Below are positions 25,509 to 35,303 of a DNA stretch of 64,000 nt, piece by piece. This DNA is from Nautiliaceae bacterium. GTDB lineage: Bacteria > Campylobacterota > Campylobacteria > Campylobacterales > Nautiliaceae. The DNA lies in the NCBI GenBank assembly GCA_027062285.1, contig JAMOTL010000090.1:1-64000 (forward strand), in the 5' to 3' direction. Both the position numbers and the translations under genes were made by a program. The notes under the pieces were generated by a model that did not search any database, had not been told where the DNA came from, and worked only from the letters and a program-made list of their open reading frames with translations. The first letter of the stretch is position 1. Every line of letters starts with the position of its first letter.

Positions 25509-26982
25509 GAAATTTATGTAAAGTTATGTTTTTATCTCCGAAAATATGAGAATAGATTATATAATTGGCAATTACTTTTTTGCCGTATTCTCTGCTCTCA
25601 TCATACTTTACAAGTTCCATACTTAAAAACGGCTCGAATTTACCCGTATATTTAAAATAAGGCAACACTTTTCTATTTACAAACCCTATTCCTCCGTTAT
25701 ACGCATACGCCACCATAAGAGGGTCTTTTAATTTTGAAAAGAGCCATTTTTGATGTTTTACGGAAAGTTTTACATTTTCATTATAATCGAATTGATTAAA
25801 AACATTCCCTTTCATATGTCTTACCAAAAACGGCATCATTTGCATAACACCAAGAGCATAACTTCTACTTACACTTGCCGGGATAAATCTGCTTTCCTGT
25901 CTGGCAATTGCGTATACAAAAGCTTTAAATGAAATATTTGAATCATTATACATTTTAGGAGTTATAAAATAATTTACCTTAAATCTGTTAGCTTTATCAA
26001 GAACAAGGGCTTTTAAAGCAACGGATTTTTCACTGTCAAGTTCTTTGGCAAAAGTAAACAAATCCTCTCTTTTTTTAAATTCATCCCAAAATTTTAATAC
26101 ATCCCATGGATTTGTCTGGTCATATTTTGGTGTTTTTATCGAATTAAAAACAATTTGACTTCTGATATCAAAAGGAATGTTTTTTTCTTCATGGGCATAC
26201 AGCGTATAAAAGTTCACTCTTGGATTATTTAAAAGTTTATCAAGATACTTGTCTTTATTTGTTAATTGCCAAAGCCAAAAATACTCTTTTTCTTTTTTAT
26301 TTTTAACTGATTCTAAAATTTTTTGAGCTTTTTTGTAATTTTTAAATTTCATTTCGTTTAAAAAAAGCCACCATTTTATTTGATCGTTATATTTTTTATA
26401 ATTTAATTTTGATAAAGAAAACCTAATAAGCGGCAAATCGTTTAACACTGCGCTTTTTATAAAAAGTTTAAAATATTTGTCTTCGAAAATAGAAAAATCA
26501 TTAATAATTTGATCTATTTTTTTATCGGGATAATTTAATATAAAATAATATCCCAAATCCCTGTCTTTAAAAATTTTCGAATAATCGTTATGTAAAAACG
26601 CATAAACAGTTTCTTTTTCTTTGCCGTTTGGGAGATTTTTATAAAGATATTCCAAATCACTTTTACTTAGTTTCGCCATACTTTTAAGCCAAAGCCCGTT
26701 ATTTAACACACACGAAATATCTATATTCTTAATATCTCTTACAGAAGGATTGACACATTGATAAAGAGGTTTAAATTCAGGAAATTTTGACAAAATCTTA
26801 AGGTGTTTCATTTTTTGCTTATACATGGCGGTATAAGCTTTAAAAGAAAGTACAGAATCATTACTTTCTCTCATAAATTCCGTCAAATAAAAATCTCTTA
26901 CATAGCTTTTGGGTTTGGTAAGGAGAGGAGCGAGTTCTAATGCGTAAAGAAAAAAAGGAAATAAAAGTAAAACGACCTTCAT
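25498..26982 (-). CDS. soluble-type lytic murein transglycosylase (Slt family)
   Basis: This enzyme cleaves peptidoglycan glycan strands with formation of 1,6-anhydro-muramic acid. The 494-residue product has a signal peptide (MKVVLLLFPFFLYALE), a long helical superhelix region (about 40-330) with repeated aromatic and Lys/Leu motifs, and a C-terminal SLT catalytic domain containing the catalytic Glu in ARQESRFIPASVSRSYALGVMQMMP and the AYNGG motif. The arrangement is that of Slt70 but shorter than the E. coli enzyme (about 640). It starts at the last base of the yggT-like gene, so the pair is coupled. Confidence 0.9.
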   Translation of the reverse strand: MKVVLLLFPFFLYALELAPLLTKPKSYVRDFYLTEFMRESNDSVLSFKAYTAMYKQKMKHLKILSKFPEFKPLYQCVNPSVRDIKNIDISCVLNNGLWLKSMAKLSKSDLEYLYKNLPNGKEKETVYAFLHNDYSKIFKDRDLGYYFILNYPDKKIDQIINDFSIFEDKYFKLFIKSAVLNDLPLIRFSLSKLNYKKYNDQIKWWLFLNEMKFKNYKKAQKILESVKNKKEKEYFWLWQLTNKDKYLDKLLNNPRVNFYTLYAHEEKNIPFDIRSQIVFNSIKTPKYDQTNPWDVLKFWDEFKKREDLFTFAKELDSEKSVALKALVLDKANRFKVNYFITPKMYNDSNISFKAFVYAIARQESRFIPASVSRSYALGVMQMMPFLVRHMKGNVFNQFDYNENVKLSVKHQKWLFSKLKDPLMVAYAYNGGIGFVNRKVLPYFKYTGKFEPFLSMELVKYDESREYGKKVIANYIIYSHIFGDKNITLHKFLKK

Positions 26983-27260
26983 TAATAAAGTGACGCTATA
27001 ATATTGTTTATTAAAATTTGAATAAATTCTAAAGCAAGTATTAAAATAATGGGCGCTATATCAAACCCCCCGAAATTAGTAGGAATATAGCGTCTTATAT
27101 AAGCATAAACGGGCTCCGTTACATTCCATAAAAATCTGACAATCGGATTATAGGGATTTGGCTGAACCCAGGTAATAAGGGCCGCAATAATTACCACCCA
27201 GATATAAATTCCGATAATTACATTAATAAACTGTAAAATACTAATAAGTAATGTATTCAT
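26982..27260 (-). CDS. YggT family membrane protein
   Basis: This 92-residue protein carries the YggT signature: IYIWVVIIAALITWVQPNPYNPIVRFLWNVTEPVYAYIRRYIP followed by a second helix region with DIAPIILILALEFIQ (signature split here into its hydrophobic start, the NPYNP turn and the P-x-R-R-x-I-P loop). YggT proteins are two-helix inner membrane proteins linked to osmotic stress or cell division in other bacteria, with no defined mechanism. It lies between gltX and the lytic transglycosylase on one strand. Confidence 0.9.
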   Translation of the reverse strand: MNTLLISILQFINVIIGIYIWVVIIAALITWVQPNPYNPIVRFLWNVTEPVYAYIRRYIPTNFGGFDIAPIILILALEFIQILINNIIASLY

Positions 27261-27292
27261 TTCTCCCCTCTTTTTTAATAATTATACAAACT

Positions 27293-28594
27293 TTACCTTG
27301 TTTTTACAACTTCTTTTAAATAAGATTTCATTGCTTGATATAAATCTTTGATTTCAGCACCGTGTTTTTGATTTATAAATAATTCCCTTAATGGCATAAA
27401 AAGTTTTTTTCCTTTAAGTCCGGTGTTTTTCATAACTCTTTTTTTAAAGTCGTCATAATTATCTTCTAATTCGTTTTCCAAAATTTCCTTTTTTATAATT
27501 TCTCTTTCATTTTTATATTCATCATCTTTTGCTTTTTCAAATACGGCTTCGAATTTTTCTTTTATCTCTTTTAAAGTAGCACTTTCATCCCTGAAAATTT
27601 TTAACAGTTCTTCATATTGAGGATGATAACCCAGATACTCAGCTAAATTGTCAATTTTTTTCATATGCTCTTTATTGAGAAATTTAAGTTTTTCTATATC
27701 AAATTTTGCAGGCGCTCGAGAAACCTTTTTCAAATCAAAAAATTCAACCGCTTCATCAAGAGTAAAAACTTCTTTCTCAAAACTGTTTCCAAGTAAAATA
27801 AGATAATTAGCAATCGCTTCTGGCATAAATCCTTCTTCCAAAAGCCATTTCACAGAAGCGTGCTTTTCTCTTTTTGAAAGTTTTTTGCCTTCTTCATTTA
27901 AAATAATAGGCAGATGCGCGTATTTAATATCTTTATCGTATCCCAAAGATTTTCTGATATGTATCTGCTTTGGGGTGTTACTTAAATGGTCTTCTCCCCT
28001 AATTACCAAAGATATATCATAAAGCATATCATCAACGGCACACGCAAAATTATAAGTAGGTGTATAATCGTTTCTTAGTATTACAAAACTATCCACATCA
28101 AAGGGAGAAAATTTAAACTCACCTTTTATTTCATCATTAAACTCAATATCACTTTCTGGTTTTTTTATTCTGATTACAAAAGGCTTTTTTTCTTTTATCA
28201 GTTTTTCTACTTCCTTTGAAGAGAGATTTTCGCACTTTCCGCTATATCTGTAAGGTCTTTTTTCTTTTTTTGCTTTTTCTCTTTCTTTATTAAGTTCTTC
28301 TTCATCGCAAAAACAGACAAAAGCTTTTCCCTTATCCAGCAATTGTTTAGCCATTTGCTGATGAATATGAAAATTTCCGGATTGATATACAACCTGATCG
28401 TACTTTATCCCGAAAAGATCTAAAAGAGCTAATATTTCTTTATCTTTCCCTTCGATATTTCTTTCTTTATCAGTATCTTCTATTCGAATTAATAATTTAT
28501 CATTTGTTTGTTTGGCGACTAAATAATTAAAAATCGCTACTCTTAAATTTCCTACATGCATATCTCCCGTAGGAGAAGGGGCGAATCTTAACAT
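27293..28594 (-). CDS. gltX: glutamyl-tRNA synthetase (second-type, GluRS2-like)
   Basis: This class I synthetase charges Glu onto tRNA. The 433-residue product shows RFAPSPTGDMHVGNLR (HIGH box as HVGN), RIEDTD, YNFACAVDDM, VIRGEDHLSNTPKQ and KLSKREKH (KMSKS box). Campylobacterota typically carry two GluRS enzymes, one of which charges tRNA-Gln with Glu for later amidation by GatCAB; the short length and the fast-evolving C-terminal anticodon-binding domain would suit the second type, but the specificity cannot be assigned from one sequence. It is followed by yggT and the lytic transglycosylase and preceded by a chemoreceptor operon on the same strand. Confidence 0.93.
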   Translation of the reverse strand: MLRFAPSPTGDMHVGNLRVAIFNYLVAKQTNDKLLIRIEDTDKERNIEGKDKEILALLDLFGIKYDQVVYQSGNFHIHQQMAKQLLDKGKAFVCFCDEEELNKEREKAKKEKRPYRYSGKCENLSSKEVEKLIKEKKPFVIRIKKPESDIEFNDEIKGEFKFSPFDVDSFVILRNDYTPTYNFACAVDDMLYDISLVIRGEDHLSNTPKQIHIRKSLGYDKDIKYAHLPIILNEEGKKLSKREKHASVKWLLEEGFMPEAIANYLILLGNSFEKEVFTLDEAVEFFDLKKVSRAPAKFDIEKLKFLNKEHMKKIDNLAEYLGYHPQYEELLKIFRDESATLKEIKEKFEAVFEKAKDDEYKNEREIIKKEILENELEDNYDDFKKRVMKNTGLKGKKLFMPLRELFINQKHGAEIKDLYQAMKSYLKEVVKTR

Positions 28595-28605
28595 AAAACT
28601 CCTTA

Positions 28606-30069
28606 TTAATGTTCTTGTAATATTTGTGAATTTTCTATTATTTTTGTCAAAGAATCTTCGTCATTAGAGATTTTTTCTACTAATTTATCCAATTCTTCAA
28701 ATAAAAGTTTAGCATATTTTTCAACTTCTTTGAGTTTATCATAATACCAATCACTGTTTTCTTTATTTACCCCTTCTTTTTTAACTCTTCGTAAGACTTC
28801 AGCTCCGATTTCATGTAATTTTTTATGATATTCCACCATTTTATTATAAAAATTATATTTCATTAAAATTTCTTTAATCGCAGGAATTTCCATCCATCTG
28901 CCAAGCAGACAGTTTTCATGAGTTATATATAACATATCGTCTTCAACATGTTCTCTTGTCACGGAAGAATATAAATTTGATTTATAGATAATATGTGCGA
29001 TTTTAAAAGTAATAAATATCAGTTTTAATGTATTGGTATCAGAAATAGTGGTAACCTCTCTTAAATCTTTTTGTAAAATATTTAATAAATTTTCAAATGT
29101 TTCAAGCGTTTTATACGATTTATTACTTATTTCCACTACTTTTTCGGTATTATCACTGACTGTCATAAATTGTTGTTGAAGCGTTTGAATTGTAATGGCA
29201 ATTTCATTAGTGGCTTTTTGGGTTTTTTCGGCAAGTTCTCTTACATTATCGGCCACCACGGCAAATCCCCTACCGTGTTCCCCGGCCCTCGCCGCTTCAA
29301 TCGCGGCATTAAGTGCCAAAAGATTAGTCTGATCGGCAATGTCTTTGATAAGCTCTACAATATCCGAAATCGAACTGATATGTCCGGCCATATGTTCAAT
29401 TTCAGTGGAAGTATCGACAACTTTTTGAGAAAGCTCTTCAAAATCATTTTTCGTTTCAATCATTATGTTATAAGTTTCACTTGCTTTATTCGAAGACTCT
29501 TTTACTTTTGTTGCTATATCTTTAAATGCTTCATCGATTCTGAATATAGATTCTCCGACTCTTTGTAAATTTGCCGGCACTCCACCGTCGATTTTAGTAA
29601 ATCTTTTCCCAAGATTTGCTATAAGTTCAACTTTTTTTGATAATTTTAAAGAATCAATGGCTTTTTCAAATTCAAGTGCCACATTTCTAAATTCTCCATG
29701 AAGACCGCTTGGCATAATATACCTATAATCTTCTCCTCTGATAATCGCTTGTATGGAATTTTGAGATTCCCTGAGTAAGTCTTCGATCTGGTCTAAAGAT
29801 TCGTTAATATTCCAACCGATTTTTTCTTCTTTCGTTTTATCGTCATCAAGAATAATTCTATGATAAATTTCACCGTTATATAATTTTTCTACGACATCGT
29901 TAATCTTCTCAAGAGTATCCGTGTCATTTTTTTTCTCTTTTTTCAACCAAGGCATTATCGCAGTTATTAAAAAAAGTCCTGCCAAAATATATTCGTTTTT
30001 ATACACTGAAAACCCGATTCCTACTAAAGACAATAAACTAATTAAAATTTCCACAACTTTTTTTTTCAT
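28606..30069 (-). CDS. CetA-like chemoreceptor with C-terminal CZB zinc-binding domain
   Basis: This is a 487-residue methyl-accepting chemotaxis protein without a periplasmic sensor. A short N-terminal membrane hairpin (about residues 5-42) is followed by a helical linker and the signalling tip with [21 protein letters not shown] and the flanking [15 protein letters not shown]. The C-terminal 120 residues hold a CZB domain (His in [12 protein letters not shown], then [12 protein letters not shown], later [12 protein letters not shown]), which binds zinc through His and Cys and often senses oxidants. It is four bases from the PAS-protein gene upstream, the arrangement of the Campylobacter energy-taxis pair CetA/CetB. 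CetA itself, as I recall, has no CZB domain. Confidence 0.85.
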   Translation of the reverse strand: MKKKVVEILISLLSLVGIGFSVYKNEYILAGLFLITAIMPWLKKEKKNDTDTLEKINDVVEKLYNGEIYHRIILDDDKTKEEKIGWNINESLDQIEDLLRESQNSIQAIIRGEDYRYIMPSGLHGEFRNVALEFEKAIDSLKLSKKVELIANLGKRFTKIDGGVPANLQRVGESIFRIDEAFKDIATKVKESSNKASETYNIMIETKNDFEELSQKVVDTSTEIEHMAGHISSISDIVELIKDIADQTNLLALNAAIEAARAGEHGRGFAVVADNVRELAEKTQKATNEIAITIQTLQQQFMTVSDNTEKVVEISNKSYKTLETFENLLNILQKDLREVTTISDTNTLKLIFITFKIAHIIYKSNLYSSVTREHVEDDMLYITHENCLLGRWMEIPAIKEILMKYNFYNKMVEYHKKLHEIGAEVLRRVKKEGVNKENSDWYYDKLKEVEKYAKLLFEELDKLVEKISNDEDSLTKIIENSQILQEH

Positions 30070-30072
30070 CTT

Positions 30073-30660
30073 TTATCCTTCCTTCTGTAAGTCAAAAACT
30101 AATTTGTGATATTTTTCAACTACATCTTCATCAGTAGCATTTAACAATTTTTTTAAAAGCTCGTAACTTGCAGCAATCCCACCTGTTTTTTCAGCTTCCA
30201 AAAGTTGTTTGTAAATATCGCTCATTACTTCTATACCTTTTCTGCTAGGTTTTTTTCTAAACGACGTATAACTGACTATATTTCCGTTTAGATCCAAATC
30301 GGGCGTGATATAAGCAAACACCCAATAAAACCCGCCGTCCTTTCGTAAGTTTTTAACAAACCCGAAAAACTCTTTTTTGTTTTGAATTAAATCCCATAAA
30401 ACTTTGAAAGCAATTTTCGGCATATCGGGATGTCTGATTATATTATGATTAGCACCCATCAGTTCAAATCTGCTCCATCCGGCCATTTCTACGAAAATTC
30501 TATTACAATAAATAATATAACCTTTTGTATCTGTTTTAGATACGATAAAATCATTTTCACTTAAAATCTTTTCTTGATTTTTTAAAGTTTTAGGGGCATC
30601 CAATTTCGAAAGTCTTTTACCTGCTTTTAATTTCTCCTCCACTCTTTTTTCATTAATCAT
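30073..30660 (-). CDS. CetB-like PAS-domain protein (redox/energy taxis)
   Basis: This 195-residue cytoplasmic protein is essentially one Aer-type PAS domain (about residues 35-150), with TKGYIIYCNRIFVEMAGW, the hallmark HNIIRHPDMPKIAFKVLWD, and KNLRKDGGFYWVFAYITP. In Aer and CetB this domain binds FAD and reports redox state to a separate or fused receptor. The short C-terminal helix (KYHKLVFDLQKEG) may contact the partner. It sits between a four-helix membrane protein gene and the CetA-like receptor gene with short spacers, so all three form an operon. FAD binding is inference from family resemblance. Confidence 0.88.
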   Translation of the reverse strand: MINEKRVEEKLKAGKRLSKLDAPKTLKNQEKILSENDFIVSKTDTKGYIIYCNRIFVEMAGWSRFELMGANHNIIRHPDMPKIAFKVLWDLIQNKKEFFGFVKNLRKDGGFYWVFAYITPDLDLNGNIVSYTSFRKKPSRKGIEVMSDIYKQLLEAEKTGGIAASYELLKKLLNATDEDVVEKYHKLVFDLQKEG

Positions 30661-30669
30661 TGTCTTCCT

Positions 30670-31044
30670 TTAAAATGGTCTGAACATCGTAAGGGCAATC
30701 ATTAGCATAAACGCACCATAACTACACCAGTATAAAATTTCGTAAACTTTTGATGAAAGGGTTTTGTTTTTAAATAAAACGTATAAAAGATATAAATTCT
30801 CAATCATTAATAAAATATCAAAACTAAGTTTTACATGAAGCCAAACACCTACTTTCGCAACTCCTGGATTTAACAGCATAAGCTTTGTACCTATTCCTAA
30901 AGCAACCAACATCATAAATACCGACAAAATACCGAAAAGATACCTATCAGTTAAATTATTTTGAAGAGATTTTATAAATTGAAGCAAAAATATCGCCCAG
31001 CTAAACACTACTAATAAATGCAATCCATACAGAAATAAATACAT
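30670..31044 (-). CDS. four-helix membrane protein in the energy-taxis operon
   Basis: This 124-residue protein is almost entirely hydrophobic, with four membrane helices (about residues 4-25, 36-57, 67-90 and 100-121). Histidines in GLHLLVVFSW and VWLHVKLSFD lie inside or next to helices and could bind haem, in the manner of CopD/SirB2-like proteins, but the match is loose. It is the first gene of the operon with the CetB- and CetA-like genes. The genomic context suggests a redox or respiratory role. The family is not firmly recognised. Confidence 0.65.
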   Translation of the reverse strand: MYLFLYGLHLLVVFSWAIFLLQFIKSLQNNLTDRYLFGILSVFMMLVALGIGTKLMLLNPGVAKVGVWLHVKLSFDILLMIENLYLLYVLFKNKTLSSKVYEILYWCSYGAFMLMIALTMFRPF

Positions 31045-31078
31045 CTTTCTCCTTTTTTTATTAATTATAACGAATTTT

Positions 31079-31092
31079 AATTCATATGAATT
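31079..31092. repeat. 14-bp palindrome upstream of the taxis operon
   Basis: AATTCATATGAATT is a perfect palindrome 34 bases upstream of the four-helix protein gene. A candidate -10 (TATAAT on the minus strand) lies between it and the gene, so it could be an operator. The remainder of the 205-base gap to clpB is AT-rich and shows nothing else except the clpB terminator. Confidence 0.35.
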
Positions 31093-31229
31093 TTACATCT
31101 GTAATAATATCGTCAAATAATTATAAAAATTAAACAAAAAATATATAAAATTTAATAAATTTTTAATGAAGATTAATTTAAAAAGATCACATGTGGTTAA
31201 TATAAAGCGTCGGAGGGTTTAATTTATTT

Positions 31230-31265
31230 AAAAAGAAAAAAAGAAGGGATTATTTAGGGTCCCTT
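31230..31265 (-). terminator. rho-independent terminator of clpB
   Basis: On the minus strand AAGGGA (31265-31260) pairs with TCCCTT (31249-31244), followed by CTTTTTTTC. The clpB stop codon (31252-31250) is in the loop. Confidence 0.75.
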
Positions 31266-33853
31266 GCTACTTCTTGTCCGTTTACTTTTACGATTACATG
31301 ATTTTCGTCTACGTCGAATTCTACTTTATCGCCTTCTTTTACTTTACCTTCTAAAATCAGCTCGGCTAGTTTATCTTCTACAACCTCAGCCAATGCTCTT
31401 TTTAACGGTCTAGCACCAAAGATTGGGTCGAATCCGACTTCAGCGATATAATCTTTCGCTCTTTCAGTAAGCTCAAGATCGATATCTCTTTCTTCAAGTC
31501 TTTGTTTAATTTTTCTAAGTAAGATATCAACAATCTGTTTAACTTGTTCTTTTCCAAGCGGATTAAATACTACCACTTCATCAAGTCTGTTTAAGAATTC
31601 CGGTTTCATTCTTCTTTTTAATTCAGCCCACACAGCTTCTTTTCTTGCTTGAGGATCTTTAATTTCTTGAATAATATCACTTGCGATGTTACTTGTTAAG
31701 ATAATAATTGTGTTTTTGAAATCAACTGTTACACCCTTATTATCTGTAAGTCTACCATCATCAAGCACTTGTAATAGAATGTTGAATACATCTGGATGCG
31801 CTTTTTCAATTTCGTCGAATAGAATTACGCTATAAGGTTTTCTTCTTACAGCTTCTGTTAATTGTCCGCCTTCTTCATATCCAACATATCCAGGCGCAGC
31901 ACCGATAAGTTTAGATACAGATATTTTGTCCATATATTCAGACATATCAAATCTAATTAGCGCTTTTTCATCATCAAATAAGAATCTTGCCAATGTTTTA
32001 GCTGTTTCAGTTTTACCAACTCCTGTCGGTCCTAAGAACATAAAGCTACCAATCGGTCTGTTTGGATCACCAAGTCCAGCTTTATTTCTTTTAATCGCTC
32101 TGGCAACCGCTCTAATAGCTTCATCTTGTCCGACAACGTTTTTCTTAAGTTCATCTTCAATATGTAATATTTTTTCAAGTTCGCTTTTAAGCATTTTGCT
32201 AACCGGGATTCCTGTCCATTTACTTACTACGTTAGCAACAGCCTCTTCATCAACAGCACTCTTTAACAGAGTACCTTCTTTTTGCATTTCTTCCCATTTT
32301 TTCTCAAGCTCTTCAAGTTTTTTCTTAAGTTCAACAATTTTTCCATACTCAATTTCAGCCGCTTTATGGAAGTCACCTTCTCTTTTTGCGATTTCAGCTT
32401 CGTTTTTAAGTTTTTCAATTTGTTCTTTAATTTCAGCAATAGATTTAAGAACTCTTTTTTCTTCTTCGTATTTAGCTTCAAGCTGTCTTTTTTTCTCTTC
32501 TAAATCAGCTAATTGTTTTTCGATTTCTTCCAATCTTTTTTTGGCTTTTTCAGTTTTGGCACCTTCCATTTCGATAGCTTGTTTTTCCACCATAAGCTGT
32601 TCTATTTCTCTTTTGATTTTAGCAAGCTCAAACGGTTCGCTTTCAATTTGCATTCTAATTTCAGCCGCCGCTTCGTCAATTGCGTCGATAGCTTTGTCCG
32701 GTAAATATCTATCAGTAATGTATCTGTCAGTCAATTTTGCCGCAGCTACTAACGCTTCATCAAGAATTTTTACTTTATGGTGCGCTTCTAGTCTGTCTTT
32801 TAGACCTCTTAGAATTCTGATCGCTTCATTTACGCTTGGTTCGTTTACCATTACAGGTTGGAATCTTCTTTGAAGCGCCGCGTCTTTTTCAAAATATTTT
32901 CTATATTCTTTTAATGTTGTCGCACCGATTGTTCTAAGCTCTCCTCTAGCAAGTGCCGGTTTTAAAATGTTAGCTGCGTCCATGCTACCTTCGCTTGCAC
33001 CCGCACCAACGATTGTATGAATTTCGTCGATAAATAAAATAATATTCGGATTTGCTTTTACTTCATCAATTACAGCTTTTAATCTATCTTCGAATTCACC
33101 TCTATATTTAGCACCTGCTACAAGTGCTGTCATATCAAGTGCGATAATTCTTTTATTTTGTAAGCTTGTAGGCACTTCTTTTTTAACGATTCTCTGAGCC
33201 AAACCTTCTACAAGTGCTGTTTTACCAACCCCAGGTTCACCAAGTAAAATCGGGTTATTTTTAGTTTTTCTAATAAGAATTTGAGTCATTCTGTTAATCT
33301 CTTCATCTCTTCCGATAACAGGATCAAGCTCACCACGTCTCGCTTTTTCAGTCAAATCTATTCCGTATTTATTTAGTGCGTCAAGATTTTCATCAGCACT
33401 TTTGCTTTCGATTTTTTTATCTCCTCTTATAGCTTCAAGAGTTTTTTTAAGTTCCATTAAATCTACATATTTTCCAAGAATATCTTTGAATCTGTCAAGA
33501 TTCGCTATAAGCCAAGTATCAACGGCAATATATTTATCACCAAGTTTTGTGGCAAGCGCTTCTGCTTTTTGCAAGCTGTCGATTAATTCTCTTCCTATTC
33601 TTATAGATTCTTTAGTAATGTTATCAACTTTTGGAAGTCTATCTACCGCAGACTTAACTTCAAGCTCAATTGCTACCTTATCTACACCCATTTTATTTAG
33701 GGCTTGATTCAATACGGTATTTGTATTTGTTAATAATCCCCATAATACATGTAACGGATGTACTTCAGGATTTTTATTATGTAAAGCTAAGCTAAGCCCG
33801 CTTTCAATCGCTTCCATCATCTGATTGGTTAATTTTTCGAATAATTTTTCCAT
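31250..33853 (-). CDS. clpB: ATP-dependent disaggregase ClpB
   Basis: ClpB rescues aggregated proteins with DnaK. The 867-residue product has the N domain (residues 1-150, with [13 protein letters not shown]), AAA-1 with [15 protein letters not shown] and [13 protein letters not shown], a long Lys/Glu-rich coiled-coil middle domain (about 400-520, the feature that separates ClpB from ClpA), and AAA-2 with [12 protein letters not shown] and [11 protein letters not shown]. The start at 33853 is chosen because AAGGAGGAG lies just upstream; an in-frame ATG 17 codons earlier would lie inside the promoter. It is divergent from ctpA. Confidence 0.98.
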   Translation of the reverse strand: MEKLFEKLTNQMMEAIESGLSLALHNKNPEVHPLHVLWGLLTNTNTVLNQALNKMGVDKVAIELEVKSAVDRLPKVDNITKESIRIGRELIDSLQKAEALATKLGDKYIAVDTWLIANLDRFKDILGKYVDLMELKKTLEAIRGDKKIESKSADENLDALNKYGIDLTEKARRGELDPVIGRDEEINRMTQILIRKTKNNPILLGEPGVGKTALVEGLAQRIVKKEVPTSLQNKRIIALDMTALVAGAKYRGEFEDRLKAVIDEVKANPNIILFIDEIHTIVGAGASEGSMDAANILKPALARGELRTIGATTLKEYRKYFEKDAALQRRFQPVMVNEPSVNEAIRILRGLKDRLEAHHKVKILDEALVAAAKLTDRYITDRYLPDKAIDAIDEAAAEIRMQIESEPFELAKIKREIEQLMVEKQAIEMEGAKTEKAKKRLEEIEKQLADLEEKKRQLEAKYEEEKRVLKSIAEIKEQIEKLKNEAEIAKREGDFHKAAEIEYGKIVELKKKLEELEKKWEEMQKEGTLLKSAVDEEAVANVVSKWTGIPVSKMLKSELEKILHIEDELKKNVVGQDEAIRAVARAIKRNKAGLGDPNRPIGSFMFLGPTGVGKTETAKTLARFLFDDEKALIRFDMSEYMDKISVSKLIGAAPGYVGYEEGGQLTEAVRRKPYSVILFDEIEKAHPDVFNILLQVLDDGRLTDNKGVTVDFKNTIIILTSNIASDIIQEIKDPQARKEAVWAELKRRMKPEFLNRLDEVVVFNPLGKEQVKQIVDILLRKIKQRLEERDIDLELTERAKDYIAEVGFDPIFGARPLKRALAEVVEDKLAELILEGKVKEGDKVEFDVDENHVIVKVNGQEVARDPK

Positions 33854-33884
33854 ATTCTCCTCCTTAAAAGTTTTAGTTAATGTA

Positions 33885-33914
33885 ATTATATCAGGTTTAG
33901 TCATTTTATGTCAA
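33885..33914 (-). promoter_or_regulatory. promoter of clpB with shared 20-bp box
   Basis: On the minus strand TTGACA (33914-33909) and TATAAT (33890-33885) are perfect boxes with an 18-base spacer. The sequence CTTGACATAAAATGACTAAA (33915-33896), covering the -35 and half of the spacer, recurs with one change at the yfdX promoter (45018-45037). Confidence 0.85.
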
Positions 33915-34034
33915 GGTTTTTAAATTAATATTTTCATTTTATATTAAAGTTATATTAATATATAAGCACTTTAAGCTTTTTCTTGATTTTTTATATAAAT
34001 TAAAATAGAATTTCAAAAACTCTCAAGGAGCATT

Positions 34035-35294
34035 ATGAGAAAATTATTCATAGCTTTCATATTACTTTTTTCAATAACTTACGCTAAGGAATCACAACAA
34101 ACAAGACTTCAAGCATATGAAAAATTCGTAAAAGTCGTAAATATGATTGAAGCTTATTATGTTGATGATATAAACACTACTACAATAATAAATAAAGCAC
34201 TAAAAGGACTGCTGCCTAATCTTGACGCTCACTCAAGCTATCTTGATAAAAAAGCTTATAAAGAACTTAAAATTCAAACAAACGGAGAATTCGGTGGTCT
34301 GGGGATTGTAGTAGGTATGAAAAACGGAGTTTTAACCGTTATATCTCCGATAGACGACACCCCTGCTTACAAAGCCGGACTAAAAGCCGGGGATATTATC
34401 CTAAAAATAAACGATAAAGCCACAATCGATATGACTCTTGATGAAGCCGTTAATTTAATGAGAGGAAAGCCCGGAACGAAAATCACGCTGACTATCGTTA
34501 GAAAAGGTCAAAAACCTTTTAAAGTAATTATTACAAGAGCAATTATAAAAGTTAAATCTGTAAAAGCAAAAGATTTGGAAAACTACCCGGAAATTAAATA
34601 CATAAGAATAAGTAATTTTGACAAAAACGTAGTTTCTTCTCTTAAAAAAATCGTACAAGAAGCTAAAAAAGAAGGAAAAAAAGGCATTATAATCGATCTC
34701 AGAAACAATCCCGGAGGTCTTCTAAACCAAGCGGTCGGTACACTTGATTTATTTATTGACAATGGTGTTTTAGTTTCACAAAAAGGAAGAGTAAAAAGCG
34801 AAAACGAAACTTATTACGCCCACAGTGCAGGCACTTATAAAAATATTCCTATTGTAGTATTGGTAAATAACGGAAGTGCTAGTGCCAGTGAAATCGTAGC
34901 AGGCGGTTTTCAGGACCATAAACGTGCCGTAATCGTAGGTGAAACTACATTCGGTAAAGGAAGTGTTCAGGCAATATTACCTGTAAATAAAGAAGAAGCA
35001 ATAAGACTCACAGTTGCAAGATATTATCTTCCAAGCGGTAGAACCATCCAAGCAAAAGGTGTTACACCTGATATTATCGTACATCCTGCCGAAGTAAAAG
35101 AGATAAATGATACGACCGCTACAATAAAAGAAGCCAATTTAAAAGCTCATTTAAAAGCGGAACTTGAAAAAATCGACGGTAAAAAAACAAAAAAAGAAGA
35201 TAAAAACATTCAAAAAATTAACGGAGATTTACAGCTCTTAACAGGAGCGAATATTCTAAAAGCCCTGATTATCGCAAATCAACATTCGAAATAA
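34035..35294 (+). CDS. ctpA: C-terminal processing peptidase (S41 family)
   Basis: CtpA-type serine proteases act in the periplasm on C termini of proteins and lipoproteins. The 419-residue product has a signal peptide (MRKLFIAFILLFSITYA), a PDZ domain (about residues 85-165, with FGGLGIVVGM and AGDIILKIN) and the S41 catalytic core with the Ser/Lys dyad in LVNNGSASASEIVAGG and ETTFGKGSVQ. The length is typical. It is the first gene of a long plus-strand run to mtfA. A plausible promoter is TTGATT-N17-TAGAAT just upstream (about 33983-34011). Confidence 0.95.
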   Translation: MRKLFIAFILLFSITYAKESQQTRLQAYEKFVKVVNMIEAYYVDDINTTTIINKALKGLLPNLDAHSSYLDKKAYKELKIQTNGEFGGLGIVVGMKNGVLTVISPIDDTPAYKAGLKAGDIILKINDKATIDMTLDEAVNLMRGKPGTKITLTIVRKGQKPFKVIITRAIIKVKSVKAKDLENYPEIKYIRISNFDKNVVSSLKKIVQEAKKEGKKGIIIDLRNNPGGLLNQAVGTLDLFIDNGVLVSQKGRVKSENETYYAHSAGTYKNIPIVVLVNNGSASASEIVAGGFQDHKRAVIVGETTFGKGSVQAILPVNKEEAIRLTVARYYLPSGRTIQAKGVTPDIIVHPAEVKEINDTTATIKEANLKAHLKAELEKIDGKKTKKEDKNIQKINGDLQLLTGANILKALIIANQHSK

Positions 35295-35303
35295 AGGAGA
35301 GTT

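Noticed and set aside
31926..32873. 315-codon open frame antisense to clpB, Ser/Leu-rich
   Set aside because: It mirrors the Lys/Glu-rich coding strand of clpB; composition and absence of a ribosome site mark it as a shadow frame.
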